Below, one piece after another: positions 26,808 through 35,295 of a stretch of 64,000 bases of DNA. The position numbers were made by a program, and so were the translations under genes. The notes beneath the pieces were generated by a model. The model worked only from the letters and a program-made list of their open reading frames with translations. It was not told the DNA's origin and did no database searches. Origin of the DNA: Frankia sp. QA3 (lineage in GTDB: Bacteria > Actinomycetota > Actinomycetes > Frankiales > Frankiaceae); the NCBI RefSeq assembly GCF_000262465.1, contig NZ_CM001489.1, positions 317,286-381,285 of the forward strand. The letters are read 5' to 3'. How positions within the stretch are numbered: the stretch's first letter is position 1; each line of letters starts with the position of its first letter.

Positions 26808-27305
26808 ATGACCGTGCACCAACGGCGGGGGCGTTGGTTCGAGGAGCTCGTGGTCGGCGACGTCTACCGCCACCGCCCGGGCAGGACCGTCACCGAGGCC
26901 GACAACGTCCTGTTCACGACCCTGACCGGCAATACCCAGAGCCTGCACCTCGACGCGGCATTTGCCTCGACGACGGAGTTCGGACAGCGCCTGGTAAACA
27001 GCCTGTTCACCATGTCGACCGTCGTCGGCCTCTCGGTCGCGGATCTCACCGAGGGCACGACGGTGGCCAATCTGGGCTTCACCTCCATCAGCTTTCCGGC
27101 TCCGGTCTTCGTCGGCGACACCCTCTACGCGGAAACCGAGGTCATCGGCACCCGGGAGTCCGCGTCTCGACCAGGACAGGGCGTCGTGACCTTCGAGCAC
27201 CGTGGTTTCAATCAGCACGGTGCGCGGGTCTGCGCGGCGGTACGGGCCGCGCTCGTGCTGGGCCGGGCAGCCGGGGAGGCTGCCGCGGCCGTGCCCACCA
27301 GGTAG
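26808..27305 (+). CDS. MaoC family dehydratase
   Basis: A 165-residue single-domain MaoC protein of the group that includes mesaconyl-CoA hydratase-like enzymes. The segment [13 protein letters not shown] shows Asn42 where most R-hydratases have the catalytic Asp, while His47 and Asp49 are kept. It starts five bases after the CoA-transferase stop with GAAGGAA upstream. Unlike the two MaoC pairs it has no obvious partner. It may act on a different, more polar intermediate. Confidence 0.85.
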   Translation: MTVHQRRGRWFEELVVGDVYRHRPGRTVTEADNVLFTTLTGNTQSLHLDAAFASTTEFGQRLVNSLFTMSTVVGLSVADLTEGTTVANLGFTSISFPAPVFVGDTLYAETEVIGTRESASRPGQGVVTFEHRGFNQHGARVCAAVRAALVLGRAAGEAAAAVPTR

Positions 27306-27317
27306 GGAGAACTCGTC

Positions 27318-28883
27318 ATGACCATTGACACCAACCCCGGCGCGACGGGCATCGACGTCGTGGAGCCGAGAATGCGCGAGGTCCGCTGCCCCGCGGACGG
27401 CCGTCTGGTGGGCAGCGTGCCCGACATGGGTCCGGCGCAGGTCGCGGCGGCCGCGGCCCGGCTGCGTGCCGCGCAGCCGGCCTGGGAAGATCTCGGCCCC
27501 GACGGCAGGTCACGCCACATGCTGCGTTTTCTCGACTGGCTCCTCGACAATGAAAAGCGTCTGGTCGGGATCATGCAGGAGGAAACCGGAAAGTCCTGGG
27601 GCGATGCGGGCCTCGAGATCGGCATGGCCGTGGATCTGATCAACTACTACGGCAAGCACACGAAGGAGTTCCTCGCGGACCGGAAGGTGAGGTCGTGGGG
27701 CGCCTCGGGCCTCACCAAGCGTCTGCGCGTGTTAGCGCGGCCCTACCAGCTCGTCGGCATGCTCACCCCGTGGAACGGCCCGCTCGGCGGTCCCATGCTC
27801 GACGGAGTGCCCGCCCTCATGGCCGGCGCGGCGGTCATGTTCAAGCCGTCCGAGTTCACGCCGATGACCTGGGCCGAGGCAACTCGCGGGTGGCTTGAGG
27901 ACATCGGCGCGCCACCTGTCCTGGCCACCATGACGGGCGGGCCGGAGACCGGCGCCGCGGTCGTCGAGGAAGTAGACATGATCATGTTCACCGGTTCCAC
28001 CCGGACCGGTCGGAAGATCGCGGCGCGAGCGGCGCAGCGCCTCGTGCCGTGCAGTCTCGAGCTCGGCGGCAAGGACGCGATGGTTGTGCTGTCCGACGCG
28101 GATCTGGAGCGCTCGGCCCGCGCGGCGGTGTGGGGATCGATGTGGAACTCCGGCCAGATCTGTATCTCCGTCGAACGATGCTACGTCGAGGCGCCCATCT
28201 ACGACGAGTTCGTCGCGAAGGTCGTCGACATAGCCGGCAGCCTGCGCCAGGGCATGGACCCCGACGGCAGTTACAGCTCCGACATCGGCGCGATGGCCAA
28301 CGCCAACCAACTCCAGACGGTCGAACGTCATGTCGACGAGGCGGTCCGCCAGGGCGCCAGGGTTCTTACCGGCGGCAAGCGGCGCGAAGAGGGCCTTTTC
28401 TTCGAGCCGACCGTTCTGCTCGACGTCGACCACTCGATGACGTGCATGCGGGAGGAGACCTTCGGTCCGACGCTTCCCATCATGAAGGTGGCGGATGAGG
28501 AAGAAGCGATCCGACTGACGAACGATTCGCCCTACGGCCTCTCCTCGAGTGTGTGGACCCGGGACCGGAAGCGGGCGGACCGGGTGGCACGGCGCATCGA
28601 GGCCGGTGCCGTCAACATCAATAATGTTATGATCAGCACCTTTCAGCTCCCCCTCCCGATGAGCGGCTGGAAGACCTCGGGCCTGGGTAGCCGTTCCGGG
28701 GGCGCGAACGGAGTACTGAAGTACTGCCGGCAGCAGTCCATCGTTTCCGAACGGATCAGGCTCAGGACAGAGCTGCACTGGTACCCCTACACGCCGAAGG
28801 GCAGTCGGCTGCAGTCGCGGCTGCTCCGTCTGACCGGCGCCCGGGACTGGCGGCGGCGGCTCGGCCGTGAGCCGAAGCACTGA
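27318..28883 (+). CDS. aldehyde dehydrogenase family protein (second)
   Basis: A 521-residue aldehyde dehydrogenase with Asn153 (PWNGP), Glu248 in LELGGKDA and Cys282 in NSGQICIS. The general fold is complete, ending with about 40 extra basic residues after KYCRQQSIV. Such C-terminal tails occur in membrane-associated aldehyde dehydrogenases, but no membrane helix is evident. GGGAGA precedes the ATG. It converges on the GMC oxidoreductase gene, which would make the aldehyde it could use. Confidence 0.92.
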   Translation: MTIDTNPGATGIDVVEPRMREVRCPADGRLVGSVPDMGPAQVAAAAARLRAAQPAWEDLGPDGRSRHMLRFLDWLLDNEKRLVGIMQEETGKSWGDAGLEIGMAVDLINYYGKHTKEFLADRKVRSWGASGLTKRLRVLARPYQLVGMLTPWNGPLGGPMLDGVPALMAGAAVMFKPSEFTPMTWAEATRGWLEDIGAPPVLATMTGGPETGAAVVEEVDMIMFTGSTRTGRKIAARAAQRLVPCSLELGGKDAMVVLSDADLERSARAAVWGSMWNSGQICISVERCYVEAPIYDEFVAKVVDIAGSLRQGMDPDGSYSSDIGAMANANQLQTVERHVDEAVRQGARVLTGGKRREEGLFFEPTVLLDVDHSMTCMREETFGPTLPIMKVADEEEAIRLTNDSPYGLSSSVWTRDRKRADRVARRIEAGAVNINNVMISTFQLPLPMSGWKTSGLGSRSGGANGVLKYCRQQSIVSERIRLRTELHWYPYTPKGSRLQSRLLRLTGARDWRRRLGREPKH

Positions 28884-28928
28884 GCGCGTCGATCAGCGCA
28901 TCGATCCTCCTGGCAGTACCGGTGGATT

Positions 28929-28943
28929 CCGCCGCAACGGCGG
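28929..28943. terminator. short hairpin between convergent genes
   Basis: CCGCCG and CGGCGG with a CAA loop lie in the 103-bp gap between convergent stops at 28883 and 28987. Short and without a U-run. Confidence 0.35.
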
Positions 28944-28986
28944 CGGCAGCGGAACAGGCGGCATGAACGCGAGAACTTCGACGCGG

Positions 28987-30588
28987 TCAGGACCGGCCCA
29001 GGACCAGTTCCGCGCCGCGTTCGCCGATCATCATGGAGGGCGCGTTGGTGTTTCCGGTCGTCACGTTCGGCATGATCGACGCGTCCACGACCCGTAGGTT
29101 GGCAATGCCACGCACACGCAGTGCCGGGTCGACGACCGCGGCGTCGTCCACGCCCATCTTGCAGCTTCCGACGGGGTGGTAGGACGGCACCGCGTAGTCG
29201 CGGACGTAGTTGATCCAGTCGGCCTCGGTCACGCAGTCGGCCTCCGGCTGGAACTGCCCCCTGGTGATCTCGGCCATGGCCGGCTGGGCCATGATCTCGT
29301 GCACCATCATGGCGCCACGCACCGTGTCGCGCAGGTCGTCGGGATGGCCGAGGAGCTGCATCTCGATTCGGGGCCCGAGGGTCGGGTCCGAGCCATGCAG
29401 GCTGATGCGCCCGCGGTTGCGCGTGTGCGTGAAGGTTGAGGACGCGGTGAAGCCCAGCTCCCTGGCCGGCTGGACGTCGAACATTCCGCGGTCGTCCACG
29501 TTGCGGGTGATCGCGAAGGGCGTGAACTGTAGCTGGATGTCCGGCGAGGCGAGGCTCGTGTCGGACCTTGCCATGACCTGGACCTGAACGATCGTCATGG
29601 CCAGGATGCCGCCGCCGTGCAGCGCGAAGTCCGTGACCGCCTTCGTGCCGTCGCTGAGCCTCGGCTTGTTGATGGTGTGCATCGTCGTGCGGTATCGCTG
29701 CATCAGGTAGGCGTGCTCGTGCAGGTTCTCCCCGACGCCGGGTAGGTCGAGTACCACGGGAATGTTGTGGTCCTCCAGATGCGCGCGAGGGCCGATGCCC
29801 GACTGCAGGAGCAGTTTGGGGGATGCCAGGGTTCCGGCGCTCAGGATGACCTCTTGGCGGGCCCGGGCCCGGCGCAGCTCTCCTTGGTGGCGGTACTCCA
29901 CGCCGACGGCTGCCGTGCCTTCGAGCAGGACCCTGTGGGCGAAGGCGTTGGTCCGCACGGTGAGGAGCTTCTTCGAGGCGACCCGTTTGATGTACTCGCG
30001 CGACGACTGCGAGCGGGTGCCCCGGCGATGGTTGACCTGGGCGAGCGCGATGCCCTCCTGCTGCTCGCCGTTGTAGTCCGCGGTCTCGGTGTAGCCGGCC
30101 TGCCTGGCCGCCTTGATGTAGGTCTGGTTGGCCTCGCCCCGGTTCTCCTGGACGCACACGGACACGGGCCCGCTGCCCCCGCGGAACGTGTTCTCGCCGC
30201 CCTCCCAGGTCTCGATCTTCTTGAAGGCGGGGAGGACGGAATCGTAATCCCAGCCCTTGCACCCGAGCTGGGCCCAGCCGTCGTAGTCGGCGCGGTTGCC
30301 GCGAATGTAGACGCAGGAGTTGATCGATCCCCCGCCGCCCATCACCCTGCCCGCCATCCAGGCCTCGGGGCGGTTGCGGCGTGAGGGGTCGGGTTCGGCA
30401 GGGTACTTCCAGTTGGCCTTCTTGTAAGCCACCGCGACTCCGGCCGGGACGAGGATCTCGAGACGTCTGTCGCTGCGACCCGCCTCGAGGAGGAGAACCT
30501 TGGCATTGGCCTCGGTCAGCCGACTGGCGATCACGGAGCCGGACGAGCCGCCGCCCACCACCACGTAATCGAAGACCTCATCCGTCAT
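28987..30588 (-). CDS. GMC family FAD-dependent alcohol oxidoreductase (choline dehydrogenase-like)
   Basis: A 533-residue GMC oxidoreductase. The N-terminal dinucleotide fold VGGGSSG (11-17) with E35, the GMC signature MGGGGSINSCVYIRG, the second signature SAGTLASPKLLLQSGIG and the active-site His in YHPVGSCKMG are intact, as is the terminal TTGNTNAPSMMIGERGAEL. It would oxidise an alcohol to an aldehyde with FAD; the acceptor is unknown. GGAG lies 6 nt before the ATG. Transcription starts from promoter E, which shares features with the plus-strand promoters, tying this gene to the locus. Confidence 0.93.
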   Translation of the reverse strand: MTDEVFDYVVVGGGSSGSVIASRLTEANAKVLLLEAGRSDRRLEILVPAGVAVAYKKANWKYPAEPDPSRRNRPEAWMAGRVMGGGGSINSCVYIRGNRADYDGWAQLGCKGWDYDSVLPAFKKIETWEGGENTFRGGSGPVSVCVQENRGEANQTYIKAARQAGYTETADYNGEQQEGIALAQVNHRRGTRSQSSREYIKRVASKKLLTVRTNAFAHRVLLEGTAAVGVEYRHQGELRRARARQEVILSAGTLASPKLLLQSGIGPRAHLEDHNIPVVLDLPGVGENLHEHAYLMQRYRTTMHTINKPRLSDGTKAVTDFALHGGGILAMTIVQVQVMARSDTSLASPDIQLQFTPFAITRNVDDRGMFDVQPARELGFTASSTFTHTRNRGRISLHGSDPTLGPRIEMQLLGHPDDLRDTVRGAMMVHEIMAQPAMAEITRGQFQPEADCVTEADWINYVRDYAVPSYHPVGSCKMGVDDAAVVDPALRVRGIANLRVVDASIMPNVTTGNTNAPSMMIGERGAELVLGRS

Positions 30589-30658
30589 GTCAACTCCAGG
30601 CGACGAGGCGCTCGGTGCCCCGGGGTTTGTGGCGTACAGACTGCCTAACGTGGCTCAG

Positions 30659-30688
30659 AATCTACGTCAAGTTTGAAATCATAGTCAA
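30659..30688 (-). promoter_or_regulatory. promoter E for the GMC oxidoreductase
   Basis: On the minus strand TTGACT (30683-30688), an 18-bp spacer and TAGATT (30659-30664), about 70 bp before the ATG at 30588. The spacer contains GATTTCAAA, close to the elements of promoters B, C and D. Confidence 0.55.
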
Positions 30689-30698
30689 GGTCTCGCGT

Positions 30699-31223
30699 GT
30701 GCGGAGCCCGGAGAACCACGATGCGCTGCTGGTGCGCTGCGCCGACGATCCTGTTCTCGACCGTCATATCGAGGAACAGCGCCACCAGCGTGCGCTGGCC
30801 GCTGCCGGGTTCGGCGTGCTGACCGGGATCGACGGCGACGAGGGCAGGCTGTGGGTCTGGTCCGCCGGGGTTCGACCGACGGTGCCGCGGCCCTCGCCGC
30901 GGGAGTTGGCCGAGGACTGGCTGCACACACTGACGATCAGCGGTGAACCAGGCATCGCAGCGGAGCGGGCGATGGAGCTGATCGCGCAGGTGAACCAGCC
31001 GCGCAGACTCGGTGTGCGGATGCGCACCCCGCTGCCGCTGGATGACGCGCAGATCCTGGAGGAGACGCTGGCCTGGTACGCCGAGGTCCGCTGCCGCCAG
31101 GCCGGGCTGCATCTGCTGCTGGAGGGCTTCCGCGGCTGGCTGGCCGATGCGGCCGGGCAAGATCGTGGCGCGGTCGTGCAACGCCTGGCCCTGACGGTGG
31201 AGACGGTGCTGTCACCGGACTGA
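30699..31223 (+). CDS. hypothetical protein
   Basis: I do not recognise this frame of about 174 residues. From GTG 30699 it reads as a normal Arg/Leu/Ala-rich soluble protein with the segments RCADDPVLDRHIEEQRHQRAL and RRLGVRMRTPLPLDDAQILEETL, consistent with real coding. The true start is uncertain because the frame is open upstream through promoter E. No signal peptide or membrane segment is evident. It stands alone between the catabolic locus and a poorly coding strip that ends at a tRNA, so it could be a remnant of an integrated element. Confidence 0.5.
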   Translation: MRSPENHDALLVRCADDPVLDRHIEEQRHQRALAAAGFGVLTGIDGDEGRLWVWSAGVRPTVPRPSPRELAEDWLHTLTISGEPGIAAERAMELIAQVNQPRRLGVRMRTPLPLDDAQILEETLAWYAEVRCRQAGLHLLLEGFRGWLADAAGQDRGAVVQRLALTVETVLSPD

Positions 31224-31741
31224 CGGCGACTCACCATCAAGCGATGAATGATCCCGGCAGAGGCCGACATCGACACGTAGCCGGCCAGCGATTGCAGGCC
31301 GTACCTGTCACACCGGGATGCTGACCCGAGTTGCAGGCACGAGACGACCGCGCTGGCTGCACGGATGTAGCGGCCTCGGTTTTCCGGATCGAGGTCGGCT
31401 CGGCGGCGCTTCCCGCTTGGGCAGCGCGGGCAGGCTTGGGTGTTCGGTGGGAGGCATCAGACGCTTGGCGCATTCGGCTGCTACGTACAGGATCCGTACC
31501 GTCTCGGCATCCTCATCGGGCTTTCCGCCGGGATGGTCACCCGGACCTGCGGTCCACTGCGGCAGGAGGCGAATGGTCCGTTAGTAGCAGGATGGGGATT
31601 GCGTCGGCCTCTTGACCGTCACCTCGTGGACCGCATCGGTGCGGCAATCTGCCTTTCCGGGCGGCGCACGAAAAATCCCGTACTGCCGCCGCCGAGTCGC
31701 CCGCCGACTCGTGGGTCCGCCTCCGTAACCTGTGACCCGGT
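31224..31741. other. 518-bp stretch without a convincing gene
   Basis: Short frames exist on both strands, but none shows consistent codon usage, a ribosome site or a recognisable family. Composition is less GC-rich than the flanks. It may be decayed coding sequence. Confidence 0.5.
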
Positions 31742-32116
31742 GTGTCCGTGTGGATGCATATGGTTTGGGTGGGGTCCATGGCGGTGGGCTGCGGTGATGG
31801 TGGTGCGCGTCGTGTCGGGTGGACGTTTCGCTTCCAGGTTCTGTGCGTCGAAGGCTCTGAGGCGGAGCGACTGCGGGCGCAGTTGGCTGGAGCGGTTCGT
31901 GAGTTGCTTGTGTGGGCGGCTGAGGATCAGGCCCGGTCTGCGGCTGAGGAGGACGGCGGCAAGGGGGTGGATCCGCTTGGTGGGGTCGCTGGTGAGACGG
32001 GCGTCGTATCTCCCGGGCGGGACTTGATGCGCGGGAGACCGGAAGAACCCGGATGCGAACCCACACAACCGATCGAGGGTTCTATGTTCGAGGTTGGTGG
32101 CAGAGTTGAGCCTTGA
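31742..32116 (+). CDS. hypothetical small protein
   Basis: A frame of up to 124 residues from GTG 31742 (ATG 31778 is an alternative). The middle reads WTFRFQVLCVEGSEAERLRA and then a helical, charged segment, as a real small protein would. Third-codon positions are noticeably less GC-rich than in neighbouring genes, suggesting foreign origin. The last 25 residues overlap a 16-bp sequence that resembles part of the nearby tRNA. I cannot name the family; it could also be a fragment. Confidence 0.4.
   Translation: MSVWMHMVWVGSMAVGCGDGGARRVGWTFRFQVLCVEGSEAERLRAQLAGAVRELLVWAAEDQARSAAEEDGGKGVDPLGGVAGETGVVSPGRDLMRGRPEEPGCEPTQPIEGSMFEVGGRVEP
32051..32066 (+). repeat. 16-bp near-copy of the tRNA T-arm region
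   Basis: GGATGCGAACCCACAC here matches GGATTCGAACCCACAC at 32225-32240 inside the tRNA gene at 15 of 16 positions, in the same orientation. The copies are about 175 bp apart on the 3' side of the tRNA, where attachment-site halves usually lie. It is short enough to be chance. Confidence 0.35.
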
Positions 32117-32213
32117 GTTCAACCAAAGGTGACAGGTCAACTCCTCGGAGTGTCCGATATGGGCGGCCACCTGCAGATCGGTACGATTTGTATTTGTATG
32201 ACTACATTACGTG

Positions 32214-32286
32214 TACCCCGGGTGGGATTCGAACCCACACTGTCGGTGGTTTGAGCACCGTCTCTCTGCCGTTGGAGTACCGGGGC
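32214..32286 (-). tRNA. tRNA with anticodon CAA (leucine), short variable loop
   Basis: A 73-nt cloverleaf can be folded by eye on the minus strand. The acceptor stem is GCCCCGG with CCGGGGT (one G-U pair at the end), the anticodon stem CGGTG/CACCG is perfect with loop CTCAAAC (anticodon CAA), and the T stem GTGGG/CCCAC has loop TTCGAAT. The D arm has a short CTC/GAG stem. The variable region is only ACAGT, whereas bacterial leucine tRNAs normally have a long variable arm, so identity by anticodon and by architecture disagree. No CCA is encoded. Its 3' end faces the catabolic locus. Confidence 0.85.
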
Positions 32287-32510
32287 CGGCGGGTGGAGCG
32301 TGGTCGAGCGGGCGGGGCCGCTGCGGAGGCGACCGGGCGGACCTGCGCGAGGAGATCGCGATCGATCCGGTCCGGAACGTCTCGCTCAAGACTCTATCCG
32401 GGTAGGGTGCGTTTCGACCTCCCGCCCTCCTCTGCTCGGGCAGGATGTCAGCCTGACTCCCCTGCCCTGTCACACTAGGGTCACACCTCCGAGACCAGGA
32501 GTACGACTCG

Positions 32511-33110
32511 ATGAGCCAACCCTCCTCGAACCCGCGCCGGGTTCTGATCGCCGAGGACGAAGCGCTGATCCGGCTCGACCTCAGGGAGATGCTGCAAGAG
32601 GAGGGCTACGAGGTCGTCGGAGAGGCCGGCGACGGCGAGATGGCCGTCAACCTCGCCGGCAAGCTCCGGCCCGACCTGTGCATCCTCGACGTGAAGATGC
32701 CCAGGATGGACGGGATCGAGGCCGGCGCGAAGATCGCCAAGGACCGCATCGCCCCCGTGGTCATCCTCACCGCCTTCAGCCAGCGGGAGCTGGTCGAGCG
32801 GGCCCGCGAGGCCGGCGCCATGGCCTACGTGGTCAAGCCGTTCCAGAAGAAGGACCTGCTGCCCACGATCGAGATGGCGATGAGCCGGTTCACGGAGATC
32901 GTGAGCCTGGAGGCCGAGGTTGAGGACCTGCAGGGCCGGCTCGAGGCCAGGAAGATCATCGAGCGGGCGAAGGGTGTGCTGCAGACCGAGCACGGCATGA
33001 CCGAGCCGGACGCCTTCCGTTGGATCCAGCGGACGTCGATGAACCAGCGCCGGACGATGCGCGCCGTCGCCGAGGCCGTGCTGTCGGGCGAGGCACTGCC
33101 AGGCTCGTGA
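32511..33110 (+). CDS. pdtaR: ANTAR-domain response regulator, PdtaR type
   Basis: A 199-residue two-domain protein: receiver domain with acidic pocket E15-D16, phospho-acceptor Asp60, Thr87 and Lys109, then an RNA-binding ANTAR domain (about 130-190) with ARKIIERAKGVLQTEHGMTEPDAFRWIQ. PdtaR-type regulators bind stem-loops in nascent mRNA to prevent termination after phosphorylation by PdtaS. No sensor kinase is encoded nearby, as is usual for this gene in actinobacteria. The ANTAR consensus residues are intact, so it should be functional. Start ATG 32511 follows a GGAG-like site. Confidence 0.93.
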   Translation: MSQPSSNPRRVLIAEDEALIRLDLREMLQEEGYEVVGEAGDGEMAVNLAGKLRPDLCILDVKMPRMDGIEAGAKIAKDRIAPVVILTAFSQRELVERAREAGAMAYVVKPFQKKDLLPTIEMAMSRFTEIVSLEAEVEDLQGRLEARKIIERAKGVLQTEHGMTEPDAFRWIQRTSMNQRRTMRAVAEAVLSGEALPGS

Positions 33111-33156
33111 CGGCCCTGTTCGTGCCGTCCCCGGCCACACGCCGGCCGGGGACCGG

Positions 33157-34971
33157 GTGAGCGACGCCTCGCCGCCGGGATCAGTGCCGATCCCCGGTCC
33201 CGAGGACGCGCAGCAGCCGTCCCCCCGAGCATCGGAACCCGTTCCGGCGGACGAACCCGTCCGGTCCCCCGCGCCGACCGGGGCCCCTGCGTCCGTAACC
33301 GGCACCGGGGACGCCGCCCCCGGTCCGGCACCGGTCTCAGCGCCGGCGTCCGCGTCCGTTCGAACGGCGTCCGTGTCCGCTCGACCATCGTCGGTGCCCG
33401 CCCGACCGTGGCTGGCCCGAGTGGGTCATGCGCGGGCGGCACTCGCCGTGGTCCCCGGCCGGATCGGAGGATGGACCCGGGCGCGGTGGCGCACCGGCCG
33501 GGGCCGGGCGATCCTCGCCGCGATCGCCGCCCTGATCCTGGCCGTGCCCTCGGCGCTGGGGCTCGTCCTGGCCACCGTCCTCGACGACGACGGCGGCGGT
33601 GCCGACGTCCCCATGACCCGGGTGGCCACCCTCGGCGTCATGGCGCCGCTGTCGGGTGATCTGTCCGCCGACGGCACGAGCGTGCGCAACGCAGTCGCGC
33701 TCGCGATCGACGAGGCCAACAAGTCGGGGGCGATCCCCGGCTGGCGCCTGGAGCTGTCCACCCGCGACGACCTGTCCCGCCCGGACGGGGGAGCCCAGGC
33801 CGCCGACGCCTTCGCCGCCAACGACCGTCTGATCGGCGTAGTCGGGCCGTTGAGCTCGCTCGTCGCCAAGGTCGCCCTGCCCACGCTGAGCGCCGAGGGC
33901 ATCCCGGTCGTCTCCCCGTCCAACGCCGACCCGACCCTCACCGGCGCCGGCACCGACCCGCGCACCCGCCCCTACCCGACCTACTTCCGGCTCGCCGGAA
34001 CGGACGAGCTGCAGGCACGGGTGGCGGCCGAGTACGCGGTGCGGACACTCGGCCGCCGACGCATCGCCGTCGTCGACGGGGAACCCCGCTACGGCACGAC
34101 GCTCGGCGGCCGGTTCGCGGTGCGCGCCGCGGCGTTGGGGGCGACGGTCGCCTCGGTGTACCAGGTCCAGGGGGACGGTGCCGACGGGTCCGAGCTCGAC
34201 TCGACCGCGGAGGCGATCGAGCAGGAGGCCCCCGATCTGGTCTACGTCGCCACCGGCGCGGCGTTCGCCGGGAAGCTGCGCACCCGGCTCGCCGAAGCGG
34301 GCGCGTCGATCCAGGTCATGGGTTCGGACGCGCTGCTGCAACCGCGGTACACCGACGACGCGAAGTCGGCCGCGGACGGTGATCTGATCACCAGCCTGTT
34401 GGTCCCGCCGACGAGGCTGTCGGCCGCCGGCGCCTTCGTCGCCGACTACTCCGAGCGGTTCGGCGGCCCGGCGGACGACGACGGCCGCACGACTCCGAGC
34501 GGCACGGACAGCACGGACGCGTCCGGCGCGAGCGAGGGGAACCGCCACGCCGCCGCCCCGCCGACCGCCACCCGTGCGCAGACCGCCACCCCCGCACCGG
34601 CGCGCATACCCGCGTCCACCCAAGACACCGCGTCCGCCGACGGCGACTCGGCCGCGGCGCAGCGCCGGCAGGCGGCCCACGACGCCTCCGTCGAGCTCGC
34701 CCAGCGTCGCGCCGAGGCCATTCCGGTGGCGGCCGCCTATGCCTATGACGCGGCACGGGCGATCATCCGGGCGGCGGCGACGGTGCTGCCTGGCCGCCCG
34801 GCCGTCGACGCGGCCGCCCGCCACGACGTCGTGGCCGCGATCGGGCGAGGCTCGTTCACCGGCGTCACAGGCTCCATCGGCTTCGACCGCTGGGGGGACA
34901 CCCGCACGCCGCGTGTCGTGCTCTACACGGTGCTCGGCGGCCGCTTCGTCGCCCTGACGACCTGGACCTGA
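33157..34971 (+). CDS. membrane-anchored branched-chain amino-acid binding protein-like (Leu/Ile/Val ABC type)
   Basis: A 604-residue protein: a Pro/Ala/Ser-rich N-terminal segment of about 115 residues, one transmembrane helix (about 117-142, AILAAIAALILAVPSALGLV), then a type I periplasmic-binding fold (VATLGVMAPLSGDLSADGTS, PVVSPSNADPTLTG, VVDGEPRYGTTLGGRF) interrupted by a low-complexity insert at about 445-515. With the N-terminus inside, the ligand domain faces outward. It lacks a lipobox, unlike ordinary binding proteins. No ATPase or permease genes lie nearby, so it may be a sensor or a receptor for a remote transporter. GTG start. Confidence 0.8.
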   Translation: MSDASPPGSVPIPGPEDAQQPSPRASEPVPADEPVRSPAPTGAPASVTGTGDAAPGPAPVSAPASASVRTASVSARPSSVPARPWLARVGHARAALAVVPGRIGGWTRARWRTGRGRAILAAIAALILAVPSALGLVLATVLDDDGGGADVPMTRVATLGVMAPLSGDLSADGTSVRNAVALAIDEANKSGAIPGWRLELSTRDDLSRPDGGAQAADAFAANDRLIGVVGPLSSLVAKVALPTLSAEGIPVVSPSNADPTLTGAGTDPRTRPYPTYFRLAGTDELQARVAAEYAVRTLGRRRIAVVDGEPRYGTTLGGRFAVRAAALGATVASVYQVQGDGADGSELDSTAEAIEQEAPDLVYVATGAAFAGKLRTRLAEAGASIQVMGSDALLQPRYTDDAKSAADGDLITSLLVPPTRLSAAGAFVADYSERFGGPADDDGRTTPSGTDSTDASGASEGNRHAAAPPTATRAQTATPAPARIPASTQDTASADGDSAAAQRRQAAHDASVELAQRRAEAIPVAAAYAYDAARAIIRAAATVLPGRPAVDAAARHDVVAAIGRGSFTGVTGSIGFDRWGDTRTPRVVLYTVLGGRFVALTTWT

Positions 34972-34994
34972 CCCGCCGGTTGGTACCCCGGGGC

Positions 34995-35066
34995 TATCGG
35001 TAGCACCCGGGCACCGGTCGTACGCGGGTGACCGGTCGTACGCGGGTGACCGGTAGTACCAGGGTG
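34995..35066. repeat. four imperfect 18-bp tandem repeats in an intergenic gap
   Basis: The unit ACCGGTCGTACGCGGGTG occurs as two perfect copies (35013-35030, 35031-35048) flanked by a diverged copy on each side. They lie 24 bp behind the stop of the binding-protein-like gene. Otherwise I see nothing convincing in 34972-35295 apart from the ribosome site of the next gene. Confidence 0.85.
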
Positions 35067-35295
35067 ATCGGGCGCGGCCTGCGGCCGATCACATCCACCA
35101 CATCCGCATCCACTCCGGGAAACCACTTAAGGCTACGACACGCTCACTACGAGCTTTCCTTGGCCGGTATCGCGGGCTAGGTTTCCGTCACGACAGGTCG
35201 TCGATCAGTTACTGGATAGCCACGGCGACGTTTCCGGCGGACTCCGGCGCCCCAGGTGCCGACACCAGCAGCGAGGTGCTGCGGAAGGACGTGTC

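Noticed and set aside
1..30600. Complete steroid ring-degradation (Kst/Hsa) cluster
   Set aside because: No KstD, KshA, HsaC-like or Mce genes are seen in the window, so assignment to cholesterol degradation is not supported.
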